Shown here: in pieces, positions 1 through 9,441 of the stretch
Numbering within the stretch: position 1 is the stretch's first letter
Layout of the letters: every line of letters begins with the position of its first letter
From: Streptomyces aurantiacus
Lineage (GTDB): Bacteria; Actinomycetota; Actinomycetes; Streptomycetales; Streptomycetaceae
Direction of reading: 5' to 3'
Assembly: GCF_027107535.1 (NCBI RefSeq)
Contig: NZ_CP114283.1
Coordinates: 930,001 to 994,000 of the forward strand
Length of the DNA: 64,000 nucleotides
Made by a program: the position numbers and the translations under genes
Notes under the pieces: generated by a model
The model's input: the letters and a program-made list of their open reading frames with translations, nothing else
Database searches by the model: none
Told to the model about the DNA's origin: nothing

Positions 1-1
1 C

Positions 2-3000
2 GCGGTCGCCGACCTGGTCCGTCTGGAACAGCTCGGCGACGGCAAGAACTTCGACCTCAGCCTGTACGAGCCGGTCGGCGCCGCCCCCGGCGAGCGCCGC
101 TTCAAGATCTACCGCACCGGGGAGTCGGTCTCCCTCTCCGCCGTCCTGCCGGTCCTCACCCGCCTGGGCGTCGAGGTCACCGACGAGCGTCCGTACGAGC
201 TGCGCTGCTCGGACCGTGCGTCCGCGTGGATCTACGACTTCGGTCTGCGGCTGCCCAAGTCGGGCAGCGGCGCCGGCGACCACCTCGGAGACGACGGACG
301 CGAGCGGTTCCAGGAGGCCTTCGCGGCGACCTGGACCGGGCACGCGGAGAACGACGGCTTCAACTCCCTCGTCCTGAGCGCCGGGCTGAACTGGCGGCAG
401 GCGATGGTGCTGCGCGCCTACGCCAAGTACCTGCGCCAGGCAGGCTCGACGTTCAGCCAGGACTACATGGAGGACACCCTCCGCAGCAACGTCCACACCA
501 CCCGGCTGCTCGTCTCGCTCTTCGAGGCCCGCATGTCGCCGGACCGGCAGCGGGCGGGCACGGAACTGACCGACGCCCTCCTGGAGGAGCTGGACGCCGC
601 TCTCGACCAGGTGGCCAGCCTCGACGAGGACCGGATCCTCCGTTCCTTCCTCACCGTCATCAAGGCGACCCTGCGCACGAACTTCTTCCAGGAGGCGGGC
701 GGCGGTGTGCCGCACGACTACGTCTCCATGAAGTTCGACCCCCAGGCCATCCCGGACCTTCCGGCGCCGCGTCCGGCGTTCGAGATCTGGGTGTACTCGC
801 CGCGGGTCGAGGGCGTGCACCTGCGCTTCGGCAAGGTCGCGCGCGGTGGTCTGCGCTGGTCCGACCGGCGTGAGGACTTCCGCACGGAGATCCTCGGGCT
901 CGTCAAGGCGCAGATGGTCAAGAACACCGTCATCGTGCCCGTCGGCGCCAAGGGCGGCTTCGTCGCCAAGCAGCTGCCGGACCCGGCCGTGGACCGCGAT
1001 GCCTGGATGACCGAGGGCGTGCGCAGCTACAAGACCTTCATCTCGGCGCTGCTCGACATCACCGACAACATGGTGGCCGGCGAGGTCGTGCCGCCCGCCG
1101 ACGTCGTACGGCACGACGAGGACGACACCTACCTGGTGGTCGCCGCCGACAAGGGCACGGCGACGTTCTCGGACATCGCCAACGGGGTCGCCGAGTCGTA
1201 CAACTTCTGGCTCGGGGACGCCTTCGCCTCGGGCGGCTCGGCCGGCTACGACCACAAGAAGATGGGCATCACCGCCCGCGGCGCCTGGGAGTCCGTCGAG
1301 CGGCACTTCCGGGAGCTGGGCGTCAACACGCAGACCCAGGACTTCACGGTCGTCGGCGTGGGCGACATGAGCGGTGACGTGTTCGGCAACGGAATGCTGC
1401 TCTCCGAGCACATCCGCCTGGTCGCCGCCTTCGACCACCGGCACATCTTCATCGACCCGCGCCCGGACGCGGAGACGTCGTACGCCGAGCGCCGCCGGCT
1501 CTTCGAGCTGCCGCGTTCCTCCTGGGCCGACTACGACAAGGAGCTGCTGTCGCAGGGCGGCGGCATCTTCCCCCGTACGGCGAAGGCCATTCAGCTCAAC
1601 AGCCACATCCGCGAGGCCCTGGGCATCGAGGGGAACATCGCCAAGATGACCCCCGCCGACCTGATGCGGGCCATCCTCGGGGCACCGGTGGACCTGCTGT
1701 GGAACGGCGGCATCGGTACGTACGTGAAGGCCTCCACCGAGACGCACGCGGATGTCGGCGACAAGGCCAACGACGCCATCCGCGTGGACGGAGCGGACCT
1801 GCGGGCCAAGGTCGTCGGTGAGGGCGGCAACCTCGGCCTCACCCAGCTCGGCCGCATCGAGTTCGCGCAGGCCGGCGGCAAGGTCAACACCGACGCCATC
1901 GACAACAGCGCGGGCGTGGACACCTCCGACCACGAGGTGAACATCAAGATCCTGCTCAACGCGGTGGTGGCGGACGGCGACATGACCGTCAAGCAGCGCA
2001 ACAAGCTGCTCGCCGAGATGACCGACGAGGTCGGCTCACTGGTCCTGCGCAACAACTACGCGCAGAACACGGCGCTCGCCAACGCGCTGGCCCAGTCGCC
2101 GAGCATGCTCCACGCCCAGCACCGCTACCTGAGGCACCTGGTGCGCGCGGGCCACCTCGACCGGGCGCTGGAGTTCATGCCCACCGAGCGGCAGATCCGG
2201 GAGCGGCTGAGCAACGGGCACGGCCTGACCCAGCCGGAGACGGCCGTCCTCCTCGCGTACACGAAGATCACGGTCGCCGACGAGCTGCTGCACACGTCGC
2301 TGCCCGACGACGCGTATCTGCGGAGCCTGCTCCACGCGTACTTCCCGACCGCGCTGGGCCGGCAGTTCGCCGAGCAGATCGACAACCACCCGCTGCGCCG
2401 CGAGATCGTCACGACCGTGCTGGTCAACGACACGGTCAACGCCGGTGGTACGAGCTTCCTGCACCGGTTGCGCGAGGAGACCGGGGCGTCGCTGGAGGAG
2501 ATCGTCAGGGCGCAGACCGCGGCCCGCGCGATCTTCAACTTCAGCTCCGTGTGGGACGCGGTCGAGGCGCTGGACAACACGGTCGACGCGGGTGTCCAGA
2601 CCCGGATCCGGCTGCACTCGCGCCGGCTCGTCGAGCGCGGTACGCGGTGGCTGCTCAACAACCGGCCGCAGCCGGTCCAGCTCGCCGAGACGATCGACTT
2701 CTTCCGTGACCGGGTCACGCAGGTCTGGGGCGAGCTGCCCAACCTGCTGCGGGGCGCGGACCTGGAGTGGTACCAGCAGATCTACGACGAGCTGTCCGGG
2801 GCCGGGGTGCCCGACGCGCTGGCGCAGCGGGTGGCCGGGTTCTCGTCCGCCTTCCCGACGCTCGACATCGTCGCGGTCGGTGACCGGATGGGCAGGGAGC
2901 CGATGGACGTCGCGGAGGTCTACTACGACCTCGGTGACCGGCTGCGGATCACCCAGCTCATGGACCGGATCATCGAGCTGCCGCGGGCGGACCGCTGGCA

Positions 3001-3253
3001 GTCCATGGCCCGGGCGTCCATCCGGGAGGACCTCTACGCGGCGCACGCGGCGCTCACCGCGGACGTACTGGCCGTGGGCAACGGGACGTCCACGCCCGAG
3101 CAGCGGTTCAAGGCGTGGGAGGAGCGCAACGTGGCGATCCTCGCGCGTGCGCGGACGACGCTGGAGGAGATCCGGGGGTCCGAGTCCTTCGACCTGGCGA
3201 ACCTGTCCGTGGCGATGAGGACCATGCGGACGATGCTGCGGACGCACTCGTAG
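2..3253 (+). CDS. gdhB: NAD-dependent glutamate dehydrogenase, large 180-kDa class (5' end missing)
   Basis: This is the C-terminal portion (about 1083 residues) of a giant NAD-specific glutamate dehydrogenase, which deaminates glutamate to 2-oxoglutarate and ammonia in the cytoplasm. The reading frame is open from the first complete codon of the window, so the true start lies upstream; the family is normally about 1600 residues. The catalytic core is visible around 840-1000, with the KNTVIVPVGAKGGF stretch carrying the substrate-binding lysine, followed by the dinucleotide-binding region (VVGVGDMSGDVFGNGM near 1350) and the long helical C-terminal extension typical of the large class. The gene ends with TAG and is followed by a strong hairpin. 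There is no sign of a frameshift. The family call is secure; the symbol is by analogy. Confidence 0.95.
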   Translation, partial: AVADLVRLEQLGDGKNFDLSLYEPVGAAPGERRFKIYRTGESVSLSAVLPVLTRLGVEVTDERPYELRCSDRASAWIYDFGLRLPKSGSGAGDHLGDDGRERFQEAFAATWTGHAENDGFNSLVLSAGLNWRQAMVLRAYAKYLRQAGSTFSQDYMEDTLRSNVHTTRLLVSLFEARMSPDRQRAGTELTDALLEELDAALDQVASLDEDRILRSFLTVIKATLRTNFFQEAGGGVPHDYVSMKFDPQAIPDLPAPRPAFEIWVYSPRVEGVHLRFGKVARGGLRWSDRREDFRTEILGLVKAQMVKNTVIVPVGAKGGFVAKQLPDPAVDRDAWMTEGVRSYKTFISALLDITDNMVAGEVVPPADVVRHDEDDTYLVVAADKGTATFSDIANGVAESYNFWLGDAFASGGSAGYDHKKMGITARGAWESVERHFRELGVNTQTQDFTVVGVGDMSGDVFGNGMLLSEHIRLVAAFDHRHIFIDPRPDAETSYAERRRLFELPRSSWADYDKELLSQGGGIFPRTAKAIQLNSHIREALGIEGNIAKMTPADLMRAILGAPVDLLWNGGIGTYVKASTETHADVGDKANDAIRVDGADLRAKVVGEGGNLGLTQLGRIEFAQAGGKVNTDAIDNSAGVDTSDHEVNIKILLNAVVADGDMTVKQRNKLLAEMTDEVGSLVLRNNYAQNTALANALAQSPSMLHAQHRYLRHLVRAGHLDRALEFMPTERQIRERLSNGHGLTQPETAVLLAYTKITVADELLHTSLPDDAYLRSLLHAYFPTALGRQFAEQIDNHPLRREIVTTVLVNDTVNAGGTSFLHRLREETGASLEEIVRAQTAARAIFNFSSVWDAVEALDNTVDAGVQTRIRLHSRRLVERGTRWLLNNRPQPVQLAETIDFFRDRVTQVWGELPNLLRGADLEWYQQIYDELSGAGVPDALAQRVAGFSSAFPTLDIVAVGDRMGREPMDVAEVYYDLGDRLRITQLMDRIIELPRADRWQSMARASIREDLYAAHAALTADVLAVGNGTSTPEQRFKAWEERNVAILARARTTLEEIRGSESFDLANLSVAMRTMRTMLRTHS

Positions 3254-3269
3254 CCTGCCGCGATGTGAG

Positions 3270-3302
3270 AAGGGGCGTCCTGTGGGTCGGGGCGCCCCTT
3301 TT
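3270..3302 (+). terminator. Rho-independent-type terminator after the glutamate dehydrogenase
   Basis: Arms AAGGGGCG (3270-3277) and CGCCCCTT (3293-3300) form a hairpin that runs into TTTT at 3299-3302, 16 bases after the stop codon. Confidence 0.75.
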
Positions 3303-3418
3303 CGCCGCCCCGACGCCCTTTCGGGCTGAAAGCGCGGCAACCTGCGCAGCTCGTCCGACATCTACCTGAGTGGCACCCAACCGGCCTACATCCCGTACAG
3401 GGTCCGACAATGGGCACT

Positions 3419-3424
3419 TAGGAT
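3419..3424 (+). promoter_or_regulatory. -10-like hexamer TAGGAT, predicted leaderless start
   Basis: TAGGAT fits the TAnnnT -10 consensus and lies exactly 7 bases before the GTG at 3432. No Shine-Dalgarno sequence is present, so the mRNA may begin at the start codon. The -35 is not convincing. Confidence 0.4.
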
Positions 3425-3431
3425 AAACAGG

Positions 3432-6299
3432 GTGAACGAGGATCTGGTTCAGGTACCGGACGTATCCGTCGTCGTGATCGTCTACAACGACGAGGCACGG
3501 CTCCCCGCTGCCGTGAGCTCCGTGCTGGCGCAGACCCTGCGGAACGTCGAGATCGTGATCGTGGACGACCGGAGCACGGACGGCTCGTACGAGGTGGCGC
3601 GAGGGCTGGCCGCTCGGAATCCCGGGCGTGTGCGGGCCTTCCGGCTGGACGAGAACAGCGGAGGCTGCGGCGCGCCCCGCAACCACGGGATCGGCCGGGC
3701 CCGGGGGAGGTACGTCCTCTTCCTCGACAGCGACGACGTACTGGAGCGCAACGCCTGCCGGAACATGCTGGAAGCGGCCGAGACGACCGGCGCCGACCTC
3801 GTCTCCGGTCTGTGTGTGCGGGTCCACGTGGACTCGCGGAGCCGCAAGGAGGTCAAGTGGTACCCCTGGCTCTACACGCGCACCCGCACCCTGGAGTCGG
3901 TCTCCGAGCTGCCCGACCTGCTGGTCTTCGACACCCTGTCGACGAACAAGTGCTATCGCAGGGAGTTCCTGGTCGAGCAGAAGCTCACGTTCCCGGTCGG
4001 CATCCACTACGAGGACCTGTTGTTCTCCGCGCAGGCCTACGCCGCCGCCCGCCGGATCACCCTCATCCCGAACCGCGTCTACGACTGGAACGTCACCGAC
4101 AGGGCCACGACCAAGTCGATCAGCAACCGGCGCGCCGAGATCGCGAACTTCACGCACCGGATGGAGATCCACCGGCGGGTCGACCAGCTCCTCGCCGACA
4201 AGGGACTGCCGGAGCTCAAGTTCCACAAGGACGTCAAGTTCCTGAAGCACGACCTGGTGCTGCACCTGCGTGACCTGCCCTTCCGGGACGCCTCCTACCG
4301 GGAGGAGTTCGCCGCCGTCGCCCGCGGCTATCTGGAGTCCGTCGACCGTGCCGCGTTCGACGAGGTGGAGCCCATCCACGCCATCTGCGCCTACCTGTTG
4401 CAGGAGAGCGACTGGGACAACCTCCTGCCGGCCGTGGACACGCTCACCAACCGCGACAAGATCTCGTCCCCCCTCGTCGAGCGGGACGGCCGCGTCTACT
4501 GGTGTGCCGAGCACCTCGACGACGACTTCGCCCGGCACGTGCTCGACGTCACCGACCTCGGCCATCACACCAGGCCCGTCGAGAGGATGTTCCTGCGCAA
4601 CGTCCTGACCGGATACGAGGAGGCCGCGGGCACGGTCCGGCTGGCAGGGCGCATCACCAACCCTCTCGGCGTCATCGCGCCCGGCGCCCGGCTCACCGGC
4701 GAGCTGGAGTTCGGCGCCCGCCGCAGGGGTGTGCGCTTCCAGACCTTCCGCTTTCCCGTGGCCGTACTGCGGCACGAGGGCGAGTTCGTCGCCTGGGAGG
4801 CGTCGGCCGGCCTCGCGCGAGGGCTGCGGCCGGTGGGCGTCGTGGACGCCGTGTGGGACGTACGGCTGCACCTCGACGTCGACGGCGTGCGCACCACCAC
4901 CCGCCTCACCGCCTCGGAGCCCGGCCTGGCCGTCGGGGCGTCGCCCGTCAGGCCCCGGCTCACCCGGCTGGTCGCCGACCGCATCGCACCCGAGGTCTCC
5001 TCCCGCGGCCACCTCTCCTTCCGGGTCGTCACCCGCGAGAAGGTGGACGCGCTCGTCGGGCGGGGGGTGCGGGGGGCGCCCGGCAGGCTCGCCAAGTCCG
5101 GGTACCGGAAGGCCAGGAAGGCGCGCGCGAGGCTCACCTCCGGTGACACCAAGATCCGGCTCTACCACGAGGTCTTCAGCCGCCTCCCCGTGAAGAAGGG
5201 CCTGGTCGTCTTCGAGAGCCACCTGGGCCGGCAGTACAGCGACAGCCCGAAGGCCGTCTACGAGGAGATGCGGCGCCAGGGTCTCGACTTCGAGGCCGTG
5301 TGGTCGTACACGGGCAGCCCCGAGGGCTTTCCGCCCGACGCCACGCTCGTACGCCGCTGGTCGCTGCCCTATCTGAAGGCGCTGGCGCGGGCCGAGTTCT
5401 GGGTCGACAACCAGAGCTATCCGCTGAAGCTCACCAAGCGCCCGGAGACCACGTACATCCAGACCTGGCACGGTTCGGCGCTCAAGCGGATGGGCTTCGA
5501 CGAGCCGGAGTGGAAGCTCAGGCCCCGGCCCGAGCAGGCGGAACAGCAGCGCACCCTCGACCGCTTCGACCGGTTCCTGATCCGCTCCGAGCACGATGTG
5601 CGCACCCTCGCCCGGGCGTTCCGCCTGAAGGAGAGAACACTGCTGCGGGTGGGCTACCCCCGCAACGACGCGCTCGTGCGGGCCAGGGTCAGGGAGAGGG
5701 AGACGGGCCGTCGCGAACGAGGCCCGCTCGCCGCCGAGCTGGGGATCCCCGACGACCGGGAGGTCCTGCTGTACGCGCCCACCTTCCGCCGGCAGGGGAG
5801 GGGACAACGGCGGTTCGAACTGCCCTTCGATGTGGAGCGGTTCGCCGACGAGTTCGGCGACCGGTACGTCCTGCTGGTGCGCTCGCACTACCTCAACCAC
5901 GTGGTGCTCCCGCCGTCCGTGCGCGGGCGCGTCGTCGACGTGTCGGCCCACCACGACGTGACCCCGCTGCTCGCGCTCGCCGACGGGCTCATCACCGACT
6001 ACTCGTCCGTGATGTTCGACTACGCGCTCCTCGGCCGGCCGATGTTCTTCTTCGCGTACGACTACGAGGAGTACGTGCACGAGGGCCGCGGAACCTACTT
6101 CGACCTGCTCGAACGGGCGCCGGGACCGGTCGTGCGCACCGAGGGGGAACTGCGTACCGCCCTCGCCTCCCTCGACGAGCAGACCGCCAAGTACGCGGAG
6201 GCCCGGGAGGGCTTCGTGGCGGAGTTCGGCGAGTACGACAAGGGGACGGCCGCCCAGAGCATCGTCGACCAGTTCTTCTTCCGGTGGAGGCGTGGATGA
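3432..6299 (+). CDS. GT2 glycosyltransferase fused to CDP-glycerol glycerophosphotransferase (TagF-like)
   Basis: This 955-residue cytoplasmic or membrane-associated enzyme probably builds a phosphodiester-linked wall glycopolymer. Residues about 6-230 are a GT-A family 2 domain with the VDDRSTDGS motif (residues 43-51) and a DSDD metal-binding motif near residue 99. A helical linker and a beta-rich module (about 390-530) follow. The last 390 residues are a Glyphos_transf (TagF/TarF) domain with WHGSALKRMG near residue 678 and TDYSSVMFDY near 854. The GTG start has no ribosome-binding site but sits 7 bases after a TAGGAT box. The stop overlaps the next gene by 4 bases, so the two are co-transcribed. 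In S. coelicolor, TagF-like proteins have been linked to spore-wall polymers (recollection). The sugar and alditol substrates cannot be told from sequence. Confidence 0.9.
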   Translation: MNEDLVQVPDVSVVVIVYNDEARLPAAVSSVLAQTLRNVEIVIVDDRSTDGSYEVARGLAARNPGRVRAFRLDENSGGCGAPRNHGIGRARGRYVLFLDSDDVLERNACRNMLEAAETTGADLVSGLCVRVHVDSRSRKEVKWYPWLYTRTRTLESVSELPDLLVFDTLSTNKCYRREFLVEQKLTFPVGIHYEDLLFSAQAYAAARRITLIPNRVYDWNVTDRATTKSISNRRAEIANFTHRMEIHRRVDQLLADKGLPELKFHKDVKFLKHDLVLHLRDLPFRDASYREEFAAVARGYLESVDRAAFDEVEPIHAICAYLLQESDWDNLLPAVDTLTNRDKISSPLVERDGRVYWCAEHLDDDFARHVLDVTDLGHHTRPVERMFLRNVLTGYEEAAGTVRLAGRITNPLGVIAPGARLTGELEFGARRRGVRFQTFRFPVAVLRHEGEFVAWEASAGLARGLRPVGVVDAVWDVRLHLDVDGVRTTTRLTASEPGLAVGASPVRPRLTRLVADRIAPEVSSRGHLSFRVVTREKVDALVGRGVRGAPGRLAKSGYRKARKARARLTSGDTKIRLYHEVFSRLPVKKGLVVFESHLGRQYSDSPKAVYEEMRRQGLDFEAVWSYTGSPEGFPPDATLVRRWSLPYLKALARAEFWVDNQSYPLKLTKRPETTYIQTWHGSALKRMGFDEPEWKLRPRPEQAEQQRTLDRFDRFLIRSEHDVRTLARAFRLKERTLLRVGYPRNDALVRARVRERETGRRERGPLAAELGIPDDREVLLYAPTFRRQGRGQRRFELPFDVERFADEFGDRYVLLVRSHYLNHVVLPPSVRGRVVDVSAHHDVTPLLALADGLITDYSSVMFDYALLGRPMFFFAYDYEEYVHEGRGTYFDLLERAPGPVVRTEGELRTALASLDEQTAKYAEAREGFVAEFGEYDKGTAAQSIVDQFFFRWRRG

Positions 6300-7405
6300 C
6301 ACTCGTGAACGCGGATCCGCAGCGGGACGTCTTCTTCGTCTCCAACAGCGTCGACGAGCTCGGCGGAGTGACCAGCTGGTCGCACCAGATGGCCCGGCTC
6401 CTCACCGGACGCGGGCACCGCGTCCATGTCGTCGGCATCACCCCGCCCGGCGTCGCACAGGAACTCGGCGAGGTGCCGTACCCGACGACGACGCTGTACG
6501 CCGGACAGCCGCCGCGGGCGGGCCGGGCACGTGAGGCGAGCATCCGTGCGGAGGCCGCGAAGCTGACGGCACTGTTCCGGACGGCACGGCCCGGCGCGGT
6601 CGTGATCGTCACGCAGGTGTGGGCCATGGAGTGGGTCGCCCGGGCCGACACGCACGGGCTGACCGTGATCGGGATGAGCCACGAGTCCTTCGTGTACTCC
6701 AGGGCGTCCTCGCGCTTCGGGCGGGTGCGCAGGTACTACGCGGACGTCGACCGCATGCTGGCGCTCACCCGCGAGGACGCCGACCTGTGGATCGGGCAGG
6801 GCATGAACAACGCCTCGTACCTGCCGAACCCGCTGCCCTTCATGCCCGAGGTGCCGTCGCCGCGCACCGGGAAGGTGGTCGTCAGCATCGGCCGGCTGCA
6901 CGACCAGAAGGGCATCGACATGCTCCTCGACACCTGGGCGGAGGTCGCGCCGCGCCACCCCGACTGGCGCCTGCGGATCTACGGCTCCGGCGAGGACGAG
7001 GAGATCCTGAAGAAGCAGTGCACGGCTCTGGGCCTGGACGACTCCGTCGACTGGATGGGCCGTACGGGCGACGTCCCGGGCGCGCTGCGCGGCGGCTCCG
7101 TCTTCGTCCAGTCCTCCCGCGGTGAGGGCTTCCCCCTCGCGCTGATGGAGGCCATGGCGACCGCCGTGCCCTGCGCCGCCTTCGACTGCGCGCCGGGTGT
7201 CCACGAGATCGTCCGGGACGGCGAGGACGGCCTGCTCGCCACCCTCGGCAACACCGGCGAACTGGCCCGCCGCCTCGACACGTTGATGTCCGACAAGGAA
7301 CTGCGGGACAGGATGGGCGAGGCGGCCCGCGTCAACATCCAGCGCTACACGACGACCGAGATCGTGCGCAGGTGGGAGGACCTGTTCGCGTTCCTGGAAC
7401 GCTGA
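6296..7405 (+). CDS. Family 4 glycosyltransferase
   Basis: This 369-residue GT-B enzyme should transfer a sugar from a nucleotide donor to a wall-polymer precursor at the inner membrane face. The N-terminal half opens with DVFFVSNSVDELGGVTSW, the usual acceptor-side start with a glycine-rich loop. The C-terminal half has the GT4 signature: SIGRLHDQKGIDMLL, then SSRGEGFPLALMEAMA with the E-x7-E arrangement that contacts the donor. The ATG overlaps the stop of the preceding TagF fusion (ATGA), indicating translational coupling and a shared pathway. Donor and acceptor are unknown. Confidence 0.9.
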   Translation: MTLVNADPQRDVFFVSNSVDELGGVTSWSHQMARLLTGRGHRVHVVGITPPGVAQELGEVPYPTTTLYAGQPPRAGRAREASIRAEAAKLTALFRTARPGAVVIVTQVWAMEWVARADTHGLTVIGMSHESFVYSRASSRFGRVRRYYADVDRMLALTREDADLWIGQGMNNASYLPNPLPFMPEVPSPRTGKVVVSIGRLHDQKGIDMLLDTWAEVAPRHPDWRLRIYGSGEDEEILKKQCTALGLDDSVDWMGRTGDVPGALRGGSVFVQSSRGEGFPLALMEAMATAVPCAAFDCAPGVHEIVRDGEDGLLATLGNTGELARRLDTLMSDKELRDRMGEAARVNIQRYTTTEIVRRWEDLFAFLER

Positions 7406-7412
7406 GACCGGC

Positions 7413-7472
7413 GCCGCGCCGAAGAGGCGCGGGGAACCGCGCGCCCGGCCCTCACCCGCCCGCAGCCGACAA
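7413..7472. repeat. Dispersed intergenic repeat, copy 1
   Basis: A short hairpin (CCGCGCC 7414-7420 / GGCGCGG 7426-7432) continues into GCGCGGGGAACCGCGCG and a tail ending in CAGCCGACAA. The reverse complement of 30799-30860 matches it closely over roughly 45 bases. It lies between convergent genes and probably also serves as a transcription end. GC-rich repeats with this core are common in Streptomyces intergenic DNA (general knowledge). Confidence 0.6.
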
Positions 7473-7487
7473 GCGCCCTTCCGACTC

Positions 7488-8411
7488 CTACCCCTTCTTC
7501 CCCCCACCCCCGGTGAAGGCCTCGTACTCCTTCAGGACGTCCTCCGTGTCCCCGTCCATCCGCAGCTCCCCCCGCTCCAGCCACAGCACCCGGTCGCACG
7601 TGTCCCGGATCGACTTGTTGTTGTGGCTCACGAGGAACACCGTGCCCGCGTGCTTGCGCAGCTCCCGGATCCGGGCCTCGGAGCGCTTCTGGAAGGAGCG
7701 GTCCCCGGTGGCGAGGGCCTCGTCGATCATCAGCACGTCATGGTCCTTGGCGGCGGCGATGGAGAACCGGAGCCGTGCGGCCATGCCGGACGAGTACGTC
7801 CGCATGGGCAGGGTGATGAAGTCGCCCTTCTCGTTGATGCCGGAGAAGTCGACGATCTCCTGGTACCGCTCCCGCACCTGCTCCCGGGACATTCCCATCG
7901 CGAGCCCGCCGAGCAGGACGTTGCGCTCGCCGGTCAGGTCGTTCATCAGCGCCGCGTTGACCCCGAGCAGCGAGGGCTGCCCGTCGGTGAAGATCCGGCC
8001 GCGCTCGACGGGCAGCAGCCCGGCGACGGCCTTGAGCAGGGTGGACTTGCCCGATCCGTTCGTACCGATCAGCCCGATCGCCTCGCCCCGGTACGCGGTG
8101 AACGAAACGGATCGCACGGCGTGCACCTTGCGCACCCCCGCGGCCTGTTCGGTCTTCTTCCCGCGCAGGATGCGGTTGAGCGCGGCGGTGGCGCTGCCGC
8201 GCCCCGCCCCGGTGCCGTTGACGCGGTAGACGATGTCGACGCGGTCGGCGACGACGGTGGGAATCCTGTCGCTCACCGTCGGCCGATCGGCCCCTGCCGG
8301 TCGCTCGGTGCTTCCGGCGGCCCCGGGGGTCCTGGGGTTCCCGGGGGTCCTGCCGGGCCCGTCGGTCTCGCCGGAACCCCTGATCTCGGTGAACACGCTC
8401 TGCTCAGCCAC
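7488..8411 (-). CDS. ABC transporter ATP-binding protein for wall polymer export (TagH-like)
   Basis: This 307-residue cytoplasmic ATPase powers export of a lipid-linked polysaccharide or teichoic-acid-like polymer together with the permease encoded just upstream. An unusual N-terminal extension of about 50 Gly/Pro-rich residues precedes the nucleotide-binding domain. Walker A (GTNGSGKST, about residue 118) is followed by the YSSGMAARL signature characteristic of the polysaccharide-exporter subfamily and by VLMIDEALATGD (Walker B). The GTG start overlaps the permease stop by 8 bases, so the two are translationally coupled. Subfamily assignment is firm; the exported polymer is inferred from the surrounding glycosyltransferases. 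Confidence 0.92.
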   Translation of the reverse strand: MAEQSVFTEIRGSGETDGPGRTPGNPRTPGAAGSTERPAGADRPTVSDRIPTVVADRVDIVYRVNGTGAGRGSATAALNRILRGKKTEQAAGVRKVHAVRSVSFTAYRGEAIGLIGTNGSGKSTLLKAVAGLLPVERGRIFTDGQPSLLGVNAALMNDLTGERNVLLGGLAMGMSREQVRERYQEIVDFSGINEKGDFITLPMRTYSSGMAARLRFSIAAAKDHDVLMIDEALATGDRSFQKRSEARIRELRKHAGTVFLVSHNNKSIRDTCDRVLWLERGELRMDGDTEDVLKEYEAFTGGGGKKG

Positions 8412-9318
8412 GGCCGTACGTCTCCTCAGCCTTCCAGAAGTAGATGAACCCGCCGACGCCGGCGAGCAGCGCCCAGCCGACCGCGAGCGCCCACACGTGG
8501 TGGGGCAGCTGGCCCGCGTGGAACGTGTCGATCAGCGCGAACCGCATGAGGTCGATGTAGACGGCGGCCGGGTTGCACTCCAGGGCCAGCAGCACGACGT
8601 GCGGCATGCCCTGGTGGCCGCTGAGCACCCGGTCGATGCTCCACATCACGCCCGAGACGTACATCCAGGTCCGCAGCACGAACGGCATCAGCTGGGCGAT
8701 GTCCGGGGTCTTCGAGCCCAGTCGGGCCATGACCATCGCCACGCCCGCGTTGAACACGAACTGAAGTGCCAGCGTCGGCAGGGCCAGCAGCCAGGAGGCA
8801 CTGAGGGGCACGCCGAAGCAGAGCAGGATCACGATCAGCGCGGCCATCGAGAACAGCAGCTGCTGAAGCTGCTGCAGCGCGTACGACACCGGAAGCGCGG
8901 CGCGCGGGAAGTGCAGGGCGCGGACGAGGCCGAGGCTGCCGGAGATCGCCCGGGTGCCCGCCATGATCGAGCTCTGGGTGAACGTCCACACGAAGACGCC
9001 CGTGACCAGGAACGGGACGTAGTCCGGCACGCCCCGGCTCGTGCCCATGAGGACGCCGAAGATGAAGTAGTAGACCGCCGCGTTCAGCAGGGGAGTGGCC
9101 ACCTGCCAGACCTGGCCGAGCTTCGCCTGGCTGTACTGGGCGGTGAGCTTGGCCGTCGCGAACGCGGTGATGAAGTGCCGGTGTGCCCACAGGCTGCGGA
9201 CGTAGGCGGGCAGGGAGGGCCGGGCGCCGCTGATCGTGAGGCCGTACCGGGCGGCGAGTACCGCGGGGTCGTCGGGCGGGGCCGGAGCCGGGGGAGGTGT
9301 GTCGAGGACCTGACTCAC
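8404..9318 (-). CDS. ABC transporter permease for wall polymer export (TagG-like)
   Basis: This 304-residue integral membrane protein is of the ABC-2 type. An amphipathic N-terminal region (ending about residue 55) is followed by about six hydrophobic segments, with the LGQVWQVATPLLNAAVYYFIFG segment typical of TagG/Wzm permeases. It forms the channel for the ATPase encoded downstream. The GTG start follows an out-of-frame ATG two bases earlier, and no strong ribosome-binding site is visible. The divergent intergenic region contains two palindromic operators probably bound by the neighbouring TetR protein, so transport is likely under that regulator. Confidence 0.92.
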   Translation of the reverse strand: MSQVLDTPPPAPAPPDDPAVLAARYGLTISGARPSLPAYVRSLWAHRHFITAFATAKLTAQYSQAKLGQVWQVATPLLNAAVYYFIFGVLMGTSRGVPDYVPFLVTGVFVWTFTQSSIMAGTRAISGSLGLVRALHFPRAALPVSYALQQLQQLLFSMAALIVILLCFGVPLSASWLLALPTLALQFVFNAGVAMVMARLGSKTPDIAQLMPFVLRTWMYVSGVMWSIDRVLSGHQGMPHVVLLALECNPAAVYIDLMRFALIDTFHAGQLPHHVWALAVGWALLAGVGGFIYFWKAEETYGRG

Positions 9319-9393
9319 ATCCGCTGCTTTCGCTCGGGGGCGGGAGGGAGGAGGGAGTGTCTTTACCTGGGGATGGGCTCGACTTTACGTCGG

Positions 9394-9410
9394 GACGGGA
9401 CCGTATCGTC
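9394..9410. promoter_or_regulatory. Palindromic operator 1, probable TetR site
   Basis: GACGGGACCGTATCGTC is an inverted repeat (GACG-N2-AC-C-GT-N2-CGTC). It repeats 48 bases downstream and lies between the transporter and regulator genes. Confidence 0.6.
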
Positions 9411-9441
9411 GCAACGTGAGCGTAGGCCGGTTTCACGTCGG

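Noticed and set aside
3108..6302. Very long open frame (over 1000 codons) on the minus strand opposite the first TagF fusion.
   Set aside because: It is a high-GC shadow: composition is Arg/Val/Pro/Gly-rich without recognisable motifs, and the plus strand encodes clear GT2 and TagF motifs.
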